20,744 bases of DNA from an uncultured Lachnospiraceae bacterium (GTDB taxonomy: Bacteria > Bacillota > Clostridia > Lachnospirales > Lachnospiraceae). Below are positions 1-6,401 of this stretch, piece after piece. Made by a program: the position numbers and the translations under genes. A model generated the notes under the pieces. It saw only the letters and a list, made by a program, of their open reading frames with translations, was not told where the DNA came from and did not search any database. The number at the start of each line of letters is the position of its first letter. The first letter of the stretch is position 1. The stretch covers positions 1 through 20,744 of the forward strand of contig CAJUSS010000058.1 of assembly GCA_910588895.1 (NCBI GenBank), read 5' to 3'.

Positions 1-105
1 ATGATGAATAATATGTATCGGTCCAGCCTGGAAACCCTGTTCATGCAGATCACGGATCATGAGGATAAGGAGGTGCTTTTGTATGAGGGAAAACCCGGTC
101 TATAA
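1..105 (+). CDS. ABC transporter ATP-binding protein, C-terminal end (partial)
   Basis: An open frame enters at the left edge in frame 1 and stops at TAA 103-105. The visible 34 residues include SSLETLFMQIT, which resembles the SLEEIFLELT-type ending common in ATPases of ABC-2 exporters. The next gene, an ABC-2 permease, starts inside it at 83, so stop and start overlap by 23 bases, as expected for translationally coupled ATPase and permease genes. The Walker motifs lie outside the window, so the assignment rests on this short tail plus its neighbour. It would supply the energy-coupling subunit at the inner face of the membrane. Substrate unknown. Confidence 0.7.
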   Translation: MMNNMYRSSLETLFMQITDHEDKEVLLYEGKPGL

Positions 106-1006
106 AAGAGAGCGGACGGTCAGCAGCCGCAGCGCCAGACTCCCGGCGATCTTGATGCTGTTCAACGGGATCTTGGCGGTGGTCGCCCTGTTAAATATGT
201 ATTCCATGGCTTCCCAGGTGGAAGTGACGGCGGAGATCGAGTATTCCCGCTTTTTAGATCTGTATGTGTTCGTGGCATCGATCGAGTTTTTGCTGCTGTG
301 CTTTATCATGCCGGCACTGACCGCCGGGAGTATCAGCGGAGAGCGGGAGAGAGGAACCCTGGAGCTGATGCTGTCCACTCAGATGACCAGCAGGGAGATC
401 GTGCTGGGAAAGCTGGTCTCCTCCTTATACAGCATGGCCCTTTTGGTGATCTCCAGCTTTCCTGTGATCGCGCTGGTGTTTGTTTATGGCGGCATCCAGA
501 TGAAGGACGTGGGCTCGCTGCTGCTCTTATATATGGTGGTAGCCCTCCTTTCCGCCAGTATAGGGCTCTGTTTCTCCGCTATCTGCAAGCGGTCCACTAT
601 GGCTACCGCTCTCTCCTATGGCTTCCTGGCTTTTCTCATAGCAGGGACCTACGGGATCAATTTTTTTGTCTGGTCTATGTCCCGGATAGGAGCAGCCGGC
701 TATCTGGATCAGGTAGGAGGCATCACGGCGCAGGGGAGTTCGGGGATGTTCTTATACCTTCTGCTGCTGGATCCGGTCCTGACCTTTTACCAGATCATCG
801 AGGCCCAGGCCGGGAACCTGGGTATGTCCGCCCAGGTCATCCAGGGATTTGGGAGCAGGGCATCTGGGCCTGTGCTGGAGGCCTGGATCCCCTTAAGCCT
901 TCTGCTCCAGATCTTTTTGGCCGCCTGCTTTCTCTTGGTGGCGATCCGTGCAGTGGATCCTGTGCGAGGGGAGGGCAGAGGACTGCGAAAGAGAAAAAAA
1001 ACGTGA
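83..1006 (+). CDS. ABC-2 type transporter permease
   Basis: This is a membrane subunit of an ABC exporter, about 307 residues from the ATG at 83. I prefer this start because AAGGAGG lies at 67-73 with a 9-base gap. An ATG at 59 would add eight residues and has no such site. About six hydrophobic segments are visible, the first near residues 20-40 and the second just before the motif AGSISGERERGTLELML. That motif and the following TSREIVLGKL are typical of the loop after TM2 in ABC-2 permeases of the ABC-2 membrane/NatB type. The C-terminus is basic (RGLRKRKKT). It overlaps the upstream ATPase gene and is probably cotranscribed with it. The sequence does not reveal the substrate. Confidence 0.88.
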   Translation: MRENPVYKRERTVSSRSARLPAILMLFNGILAVVALLNMYSMASQVEVTAEIEYSRFLDLYVFVASIEFLLLCFIMPALTAGSISGERERGTLELMLSTQMTSREIVLGKLVSSLYSMALLVISSFPVIALVFVYGGIQMKDVGSLLLLYMVVALLSASIGLCFSAICKRSTMATALSYGFLAFLIAGTYGINFFVWSMSRIGAAGYLDQVGGITAQGSSGMFLYLLLLDPVLTFYQIIEAQAGNLGMSAQVIQGFGSRASGPVLEAWIPLSLLLQIFLAACFLLVAIRAVDPVRGEGRGLRKRKKT

Positions 1007-1083
1007 GAAGGGCCAGGCTGTAACACTTTGTCCCCACCCACATATGATATAGTACAACCAAATAAAAAAAGGAGTTAGATCAT

Positions 1084-1707
1084 ATGTGTGGCTTTATTGG
1101 GATCTGTAATAATAGTTGTAACTGTCGGTGCCGGTGCTGCAGATGTAACTGCGTCTGCGGAAATAACAACGGAGGGAACTGCGGCTGTGGAAATAACTGC
1201 TGCTGTTGCAATGGGCGCCCTGGCAATGTAGGGAGCGGGACCGTCTGCAGGCCAAACTGCTGCTGCGGGAATAACTGCTGCGGCAACGATAACTGCTGCT
1301 GCAATGACCGGCCCGGTAATGTAGGGAGCGGGTCTGTCTGCTGCGGCAACTGTGGCTGCGAAAACCGTCCCGGCTGCGGGAACTGCGGCTGTGGGAACCG
1401 TCCCGGCTGCGGGAACTGCGGCTGTGGGAACCGTCCCGGCTGCGGGGGCTGCGGCTGCGAAAACCGTCCCGGCTGCGGCTGCGAAAACCGTCCCGGCTGC
1501 GGCTGTGGGAACCGTCCTGGCTGTGGGCACCGCCCCGGCTGCGGGAATAACTGCGTATGTGTCTGTGGGACGATCGTAGGCAGCTGCGGTAACGGCGGCC
1601 CCGGCCCGGGTCCTAGACCGATCCCTGGCCCCTATTTCGGCGATAGCTTCGCGGAGGGAAGAGAAGAACGCAGAGAAGGAGAGTGCGAGGCTTTTGAGGT
1701 GAAGTAA
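1084..1707 (+). CDS. Cysteine/glycine-rich tandem-repeat protein, function unknown
   Basis: I do not recognise a family. The 207-residue product has about 49 cysteines, mostly as CxC, CC and CCC, with Gly and Asn between them. The N-terminus (MCGFIGICNN) has no signal peptide or membrane segment. Residues about 46-55 and 76-85 share a RPGNVGSG block. The centre is built of 11-residue (NRPGCGNCGCG) and then 8-residue (NRPGCGCE) repeats. The last 45 residues change to Gly/Pro and then charged residues (EGREERREGECEAFEVK). An AAAGGAG site at 1068-1074 supports the start, and a strong terminator follows at once, so it looks like a single-gene unit. Cysteine density suggests metal binding, or a cross-linked structural protein such as a spore-coat component. 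Both are inference. An alanine-rich antisense frame is a composition artefact. Confidence 0.75.
   Translation: MCGFIGICNNSCNCRCRCCRCNCVCGNNNGGNCGCGNNCCCCNGRPGNVGSGTVCRPNCCCGNNCCGNDNCCCNDRPGNVGSGSVCCGNCGCENRPGCGNCGCGNRPGCGNCGCGNRPGCGGCGCENRPGCGCENRPGCGCGNRPGCGHRPGCGNNCVCVCGTIVGSCGNGGPGPGPRPIPGPYFGDSFAEGREERREGECEAFEVK
1348..1524 (+). repeat. Coding tandem repeats, 33-bp then 24-bp units
   Basis: Within the cysteine-rich gene, 1381-1413 and 1414-1446 are identical 33-bp copies. Next, 1453-1476 and 1477-1500 are identical 24-bp copies, followed by a diverged 24-bp copy at 1501-1524. All units are multiples of three, so the frame is preserved. Exact identity points to recent expansion by slippage or recombination. 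Confidence 0.9.
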
Positions 1708-1727
1708 AAAAGATAAAGGAAGAAGGC

Positions 1728-1760
1728 GGGCAGGATCGGGCAAAGATCCTGCCCTTCTTT
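1728..1760 (+). terminator. Rho-independent terminator after the cysteine-rich gene
   Basis: A perfect 10-bp stem is formed by GGGCAGGATC (1728-1737) and GATCCTGCCC (1745-1754), with a 7-base loop. TTCTTT follows directly. It separates the cysteine-rich gene from nfo. Confidence 0.92.
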
Positions 1761-1784
1761 ATAAAGGCAAAGGACGGATCGAGA

Positions 1785-1813
1785 TTGAAGATAAGATGAG
1801 ATCAGGGTATAAT
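1785..1813 (+). promoter_or_regulatory. Sigma-A type promoter for nfo
   Basis: TTGAAG at 1785-1790 and a perfect TATAAT at 1808-1813 are separated by 17 bases. The gap from the -10 to the nfo start codon is about 70 bases. Confidence 0.8.
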
Positions 1814-1883
1814 AAATAAAAGAACAGAGAAACACAAGGGGCAGGGGAAGATAAAAGGACTGCATGTACAAGGAGGAGTAAAG

Positions 1884-2720
1884 ATGCTGAAGATCGGCTG
1901 TCATCTGTCTTCATCGAAAGGGTACCAGGCCATGGCCAGGATGGCGGTCTCCATAAAGGCAGACACATTTCAATTTTTCACCAGGAACCCGAGAGGGACG
2001 AAAGCGAAAGCCATAAACGAGGAGGATGTGGAGGGGTTTCTGCGATCGGCCAATAAGGAGAAGATCTGGCCGATACTGGCCCATGCACCGTATATCCTGA
2101 ACGCCTGTTCAAAGGATGAGGGGTTAAGGGTGCTGGCCAGAGATACCATGGCCGACGATCTGGCACGGATGGAGCATACGCCGGGGAATATGTATAATTT
2201 CCACCCGGGCTGCCATGTGGGGCAGGGGACGGAGGCCGGGATCATCTATATCGCGGCCATGCTGGAGCAGATCCTAAAGCCGGAGCAGCACACGGTCATG
2301 CTCTTAGAGACCATGGCGGGAAAAGGGAGCGAGATCGGGGGACGGTTTGAGGAGCTGAGGGAGATATTGGACCGGGTCACATTAAAGGATCATGTGGGCG
2401 TCTGCCTGGATACCTGCCATATATGGGATGGCGGCTATGATATCGCCGGTCATCTGGATGAGGTGGTAACGGAGTTTGATCAGGTGATCGGGCTGAAAAA
2501 GCTGAAGGCCATCCATCTCAATGACAGCCAGAATCCGCTTGGAGCCAGGAAGGACCGCCATGCACGGATCGGAGAAGGAAAGATCGGCTTTGAGGCGCTG
2601 GCAAGAGTGGTGTGCCATCCCGCGCTGCGGGGTCTGCCCTTTTATCTGGAGACTCCCAATGAGCTGGACGGGTATGCAAAAGAGATCCATATGATGCGGG
2701 AGGCATGGGAAAAGGGGTAA
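1884..2720 (+). CDS. nfo: Deoxyribonuclease IV (AP endonuclease, Nfo family)
   Basis: This enzyme cuts the DNA backbone 5' of abasic sites and removes blocked 3' ends in base excision repair, using three metal ions in a TIM-barrel. The 278-residue length is normal for the family. Family motifs appear in order: IGCHLSSSKG at the N-terminus, NFHPGCHVG near residue 110, LLETMAGKGSEIG near 140, GVCLDTCHIWDGGYD near 175, HLNDSQNPLGARKDRHARIG near 215, and LETPNE near 255. These carry the His, Glu and Asp metal ligands. AAGGAGG at 1870-1876 precedes the ATG by 7 bases. It has its own promoter, with a terminator before it, so it is probably expressed alone. Confidence 0.96.
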   Translation: MLKIGCHLSSSKGYQAMARMAVSIKADTFQFFTRNPRGTKAKAINEEDVEGFLRSANKEKIWPILAHAPYILNACSKDEGLRVLARDTMADDLARMEHTPGNMYNFHPGCHVGQGTEAGIIYIAAMLEQILKPEQHTVMLLETMAGKGSEIGGRFEELREILDRVTLKDHVGVCLDTCHIWDGGYDIAGHLDEVVTEFDQVIGLKKLKAIHLNDSQNPLGARKDRHARIGEGKIGFEALARVVCHPALRGLPFYLETPNELDGYAKEIHMMREAWEKG

Positions 2721-2735
2721 GACCAAGAAAATGGA

Positions 2736-2764
2736 TATACAGATCCGTCGAAAAACGATATAAT
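2736..2764 (+). promoter_or_regulatory. Promoter for the Tim44-like/SPFH/zinc-ribbon operon
   Basis: TATACA at 2736-2741 and a perfect TATAAT at 2759-2764 are 17 bases apart, just after the nfo stop. It lies inside a possible longer reading of the next gene (ATG at 2705), which argues that the true start is the ATG at 2807. Confidence 0.65.
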
Positions 2765-2806
2765 AAGGTCATGGTACGAAGTGACAGAGAAAGGGGAGAA
2801 GGACTG

Positions 2807-3637
2807 ATGGGGCAGACGGTGCTCATCATCTTGCTCGTGGCAGTCCTGGCGGGCGGGATCTATCTGTATGCCAGGATCCGGAAGTCGATCCGGTTATTTT
2901 CCAGGGCAACATTTGGTACGGACCATCTCATCGAGGGGATACAGGGACATCAGGATAAGCTGGCGACCACGCCGAAGTCTGTATCAGGGATGACAGGGAT
3001 CTGTCTTCCGCAGATCCTGCGGGATCATCCGGGATTTTCTCTGGAGGAGTTTGTCCAAAAAGCGGAGAACCAGCTTAAGGCGAGTCTGGCCGCGATCGAG
3101 AGGCAGGATCTGGGGCTGCTGTCCGGGGTATCGGAGGATCTGCGCAGCCAGGTGAGGCTGCGGATCGAGGATGACCGTCGGGCGGGGATCCGGGAACATT
3201 TCCAGAACATCAAGATCCATCGGACAGAGATCGCCCGCTACCAGAAGCTGGAGGGCTGCTGTGTGATCACGCTGCAGTCGGCGGTGGAGTATATGTATCA
3301 GAAGGAGAGGCTGGCTGGAGCTGAGCCCCTGTCAGGAGAAGGGCGGGAGGGAGAAAAGGCCCGTCCCGGCCTTTTGTCTGGAAACAGGAAAGGGAGAAAG
3401 GGGACGAGCGGAGCAGGTACAAAGATGCGCCGGATCCAGACCCGCTACAATATGGAACTGATGTATGTGCAGGATGCACAAAAGCTGGCCGCAGGCTCCA
3501 CAGCCCATGTAGTGGTCTGCCCCCAGTGCGGAGCGCCAGTCACGGGACTTGGGAACAAGCAATGTGCGTATTGCGGTTCGGCTATAGAACCGATCAATAT
3601 AAGGGTCTGGTCTTTAGGCCGGATCCTGGAAGTGTAA
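2807..3637 (+). CDS. Membrane-anchored Tim44-like domain protein with zinc ribbon
   Basis: The 276-residue protein starts with a single hydrophobic segment (residues about 4-20) and a basic stretch (ARIRKSIRLF), so it is probably anchored with its bulk in the cytoplasm. The middle region (LRDHPGFSLEEFVQKAENQLKASLAAIE...) looks like a Tim44-type alpha/beta domain. Residues 199-223 are a Gly/Arg/Lys-rich linker. The C-terminus has a zinc ribbon with C238, C241, C253 and C256 (CPQCGAP...CAYCGS). The ATG at 2807 is chosen because AGAAGGA-type purines precede it and the promoter lies upstream. The frame is open back to 2705. It is the first gene of a three-gene operon, and the next ribosome site overlaps its stop codon. 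A role in membrane stress or scaffolding is inferred from its neighbours. Confidence 0.78.
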   Translation: MGQTVLIILLVAVLAGGIYLYARIRKSIRLFSRATFGTDHLIEGIQGHQDKLATTPKSVSGMTGICLPQILRDHPGFSLEEFVQKAENQLKASLAAIERQDLGLLSGVSEDLRSQVRLRIEDDRRAGIREHFQNIKIHRTEIARYQKLEGCCVITLQSAVEYMYQKERLAGAEPLSGEGREGEKARPGLLSGNRKGRKGTSGAGTKMRRIQTRYNMELMYVQDAQKLAAGSTAHVVVCPQCGAPVTGLGNKQCAYCGSAIEPINIRVWSLGRILEV

Positions 3638-3650
3638 GGAGGAGAAAGAG

Positions 3651-5000
3651 ATGGGCATTTTAAAGGCAGCGATGAACGCCGCCGGGACGACCCTGGCGGA
3701 TCAGTGGCTGGAGGTGATCGAGCCGGGAGATATGGGGAGCCAGACCGTGTTCGCGGCAGGTGTGAGGATCCGGAAAGGGACGAACGTAAAGGGGACAGAA
3801 AACACGATCTCCAACGGGTCGGTCATCCATGTATATCCGAACCAGTTCATGATGCTGGTGGACGGCGGAAAGGTCGTGGACTATACGGCGGAAGAGGGGT
3901 ATTATATCGTGAACAATTCCTCCCTCCCCTCCCTGTTCAACGGACAGTTCGGCGATACCTTAAAGGAGTCCTTTAACCGGATCCGGTATGGAGGGATGAC
4001 ACCCACGGTCCAGAAGGTCTATTACATAAATCTGCAGGAGATCAAGGGCATCAAGTTCGGCACCAGGAACCCGATCAATTATTTTGATGATTTCTACAAT
4101 GCAGAGCTGTTTTTGCGGGCCCACGGCACATATTCGATCAAGGTCATGGATCCGCTGCTGTTTTATGCGGAGGTGATCCCGAAGAACGCCAGCCGGGTGG
4201 AGATCTCTTCGATCAATGAACAGTATCTGTCTGAGTTTTTAGAGGCGCTCCAGAGCTCGATCAACCAGATGTCAGCAGACGGGATCCGGATCTCCTATGT
4301 TTCCTCTAAGGGCAGGGAGCTGGGAAGATATATGGCGGATACCCTGGATGAGGATTGGCGCCGGATGCGGGGGATCGAGATCCAGTCGGTAGGCGTGGCC
4401 AGCATCTCCTATGATGAGGATTCCCAGAAGCTGATCGCTCTGCGGAACCAGGGCGCCATGCTCAGCGATCCTTCGGTCCGTGAAGGATATGTGCAGGGTG
4501 CGATCGCAGATGGCATAAAAAATGCCGGTTCCAACTCCAATGGAGCCATGGCGGGTTTTATGGGCATGGGTCTGGGGATGCAGGCAGGAGGCAGCTTTAT
4601 GGGGGCAGCCTCAGCCGCCAATATGCAGCAGATGCAGATGGGCAGAGGCACCATGGGCAGCCAGGGGATGCCGGGCCAGACGGGCTATGGGGCCATGGGC
4701 GGCCAGGGGATGCCGGGCCAGATGGGCTATGGAGCCATGGGCGGCCAGGGTGTACCAGGTCAGATGGGGCAAGGTGTGCCGGGCCAGATGGGGCAGGGGG
4801 CTGCAGAAGGGCAGCCCGGGCCGGGAGCGGCAGGCCGGCAGAGCCAGCCGGCCTCATGGACCTGCAGCTGCGGCAACGTGAACACCGGGAAATTCTGCAG
4901 TGAGTGCGGGACCCCCAGGCCGGCGGCAGCCTGGACCTGCAGCTGCGGCGCAGTGAACAAAGGAAAGTTCTGCAGCGAGTGTGGCCAGCCCAGGCCGTGA
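3651..5000 (+). CDS. SPFH-domain protein with two C-terminal zinc ribbons (YdjI-like)
   Basis: The 449-residue protein belongs to the SPFH / virion core protein group related to Bacillus YdjI. The SPFH region covers about residues 15-290 (WLEVIEPGDMGSQTVF...GTRNPINYFDDFYN...LRAHGTYSIKVMDP). There is no membrane segment. A Met/Gly/Gln-rich linker with tandem repeats follows, and then two nearly identical zinc ribbons, WTCSCGNVNTGKFCSECG and WTCSCGAVNKGKFCSECG, end the protein. AAGGAGG at 3636-3642 overlaps the upstream stop codon, so the two genes are tightly coupled. In B. subtilis such a protein works with YdjG and YdjH at the membrane in the phage-shock response. The same role here is inference. 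Confidence 0.88.
   Translation: MGILKAAMNAAGTTLADQWLEVIEPGDMGSQTVFAAGVRIRKGTNVKGTENTISNGSVIHVYPNQFMMLVDGGKVVDYTAEEGYYIVNNSSLPSLFNGQFGDTLKESFNRIRYGGMTPTVQKVYYINLQEIKGIKFGTRNPINYFDDFYNAELFLRAHGTYSIKVMDPLLFYAEVIPKNASRVEISSINEQYLSEFLEALQSSINQMSADGIRISYVSSKGRELGRYMADTLDEDWRRMRGIEIQSVGVASISYDEDSQKLIALRNQGAMLSDPSVREGYVQGAIADGIKNAGSNSNGAMAGFMGMGLGMQAGGSFMGAASAANMQQMQMGRGTMGSQGMPGQTGYGAMGGQGMPGQMGYGAMGGQGVPGQMGQGVPGQMGQGAAEGQPGPGAAGRQSQPASWTCSCGNVNTGKFCSECGTPRPAAAWTCSCGAVNKGKFCSECGQPRP
4662..4803 (+). repeat. Gly/Met/Gln-rich coding repeats in the SPFH linker
   Basis: Two 14-residue units (QGMPGQTGYGAMGG, QGMPGQMGYGAMGG) are followed by two 8-residue units (QGVPGQMG) at residues about 338-383. The corresponding DNA repeats have periods of 42 and 24 bp. 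This is a flexible linker between the SPFH domain and the zinc ribbons. Confidence 0.85.
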
Positions 5001-5050
5001 CCGGCAGCGGCTGACAGAAGGGATTAAAGCAGGAGCGGAAGGAGCAGAGG

Positions 5051-6361
5051 ATGGCGGCGTTCACCTATAAATGTCCACATTGCGGCGGGGCGATGACCTT
5101 TGACCCGGAAAGCCAGACCTATAAATGCCCGTACTGTCTGTCTGCTCTTCATTTAGAGGAGCTGGAGGGCGCAGAGTCAGGGGACGGCATCCCGCCGACG
5201 GGAGGAGCGGAGGCCCAAGGCCAGGAGGCGGTACATGGACTGCTCACCTTTAGCTGTCCCAGCTGCGGGGCCGAGATCATAGCGGATGAGACTACGGCGG
5301 CGACCTTCTGCTATTATTGCCATAACCCGGTGCTGTTGAAGGGGCGGCTGGAGGGCGGCTGCCATCCGGACTATGTGATCCCTTTCCAGATCGGACAAGA
5401 GAAGGCAGAGGAGATCTTCAGCCAATGGATCCGGCGCAAACGGTATGCGCCGTCCGGTTTTTACTCCAGGCAGCAGATCGACCGCATGATGGGGGTCTAT
5501 TTTCCCTATTGGCTCTTCTGCTGTCAGGTGGACGGGGAGATGGAGGCAGAAGGGACGAGACTGCGGGTATGGGACGCAGGGGGTCGGCGGTACACAGAGA
5601 AAAAGATCTACCAGGTGCGCCGGGACGGGCAGATGCAGGTGGATCATCTGGCAAAGAATGCGTTGAAGAAAGCCAACGGGCAGCTGGCCGATGGGGTGCT
5701 CCCTTTCCGGCCGGAGGGGATCAAGCCTTTTCACATGAGCTACCTTTCCGGTTTTATGGCGGAAAAACGGGACATAGAAAAGCAGGAGCTGGGATCTGAG
5801 GTGGAATGTCAGGTCCGGGAGCTGGCCGCTGCCGCCCTGCAAGACAGCGCGGGGGAGTATCCCAGCCTGACCGTACGTCGGCAGAGGACAGATATCCGGG
5901 ATGCAAGGTGGTATTACGGTCTGCTGCCGGTGTGGGCCTTGACCTACAAAAGTCCAGGTGACGGGCAGCTCTATTACTTTGCCTTAAACGGTCAGACCGG
6001 GAAGGCCTGCGGTAAGGTGCCGGTGGATAAAAGAAAGCTCCTTCTGCTGTTCCTTACCGTGTCCTTACCGCTCTTGGCAGCAGCTCTGCTCCTGCTCACA
6101 GGCGGCGATATCCTGTCCACCCGATGGTACGAGATCTTGCTGGCCGTAGGGGCAGGTGCAGGGATCGCCGGGAGTGTCTGTTGGGGCGTTGTGCGCCAGT
6201 ATGATATGCAAGATCTTGCTGGAGCTGCCACCAGACTGGCCTTCCAGTCAGACTGCAGCTTCGCGATCCGGGAGCAGTCTGATAAACTGCTGGATACGGT
6301 CGTCACCCACACGGCCATCCCGCAGCAGACAAGAGGGAACGAGATCCGGCATCGCAGGTAG
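5051..6361 (+). CDS. Double zinc-ribbon membrane protein (YdjG-like)
   Basis: The 436-residue protein has two zinc ribbons at the N-terminus: C8, C11, C26, C29 (CPHCGG...CPYCLS) and C69, C72, C87, C90 (CPSCGA...CYYCHN). A large domain of about 230 residues follows. It begins YVIPFQIGQEKAEEIFSQWI and contains MGVYFPYWLF, a signature I associate with TFIIB-type zinc-ribbon proteins of the YdjG kind. Two hydrophobic segments lie near residues 328-350 and 358-380, leaving a short cytoplasmic tail. The AAGGAGC site at 5039-5045 precedes the ATG. It is the last gene of the operon, 50 bases after the SPFH gene. All three products carry zinc ribbons, which suggests a shared complex at the membrane. 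The biochemical role is unknown. Confidence 0.8.
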   Translation: MAAFTYKCPHCGGAMTFDPESQTYKCPYCLSALHLEELEGAESGDGIPPTGGAEAQGQEAVHGLLTFSCPSCGAEIIADETTAATFCYYCHNPVLLKGRLEGGCHPDYVIPFQIGQEKAEEIFSQWIRRKRYAPSGFYSRQQIDRMMGVYFPYWLFCCQVDGEMEAEGTRLRVWDAGGRRYTEKKIYQVRRDGQMQVDHLAKNALKKANGQLADGVLPFRPEGIKPFHMSYLSGFMAEKRDIEKQELGSEVECQVRELAAAALQDSAGEYPSLTVRRQRTDIRDARWYYGLLPVWALTYKSPGDGQLYYFALNGQTGKACGKVPVDKRKLLLLFLTVSLPLLAAALLLLTGGDILSTRWYEILLAVGAGAGIAGSVCWGVVRQYDMQDLAGAATRLAFQSDCSFAIREQSDKLLDTVVTHTAIPQQTRGNEIRHRR

Positions 6362-6401
6362 GCAGACGGACAGGAGCAGCCCTGTAAAGTCTGCCCGGCC
6401 C

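Noticed and set aside
1348..1524. Regular repeats that could look like CRISPR
   Set aside because: The units are contiguous, of 33 and 24 bp, with no unique spacers and no cas genes, and they are in frame with the protein.
1075..1743. 222-codon alanine-rich open frame on the minus strand
   Set aside because: It is the mirror of the cysteine/glycine-codon repeats (GC-rich TGC/GGC runs read as GCA/GCC). There is no ribosome site, and it would run through the terminator.
2705..2806. Longer N-terminus for the Tim44-like protein
   Set aside because: It overlaps nfo, contains the promoter at 2736-2764 and has no ribosome site, whereas 2807 has one.
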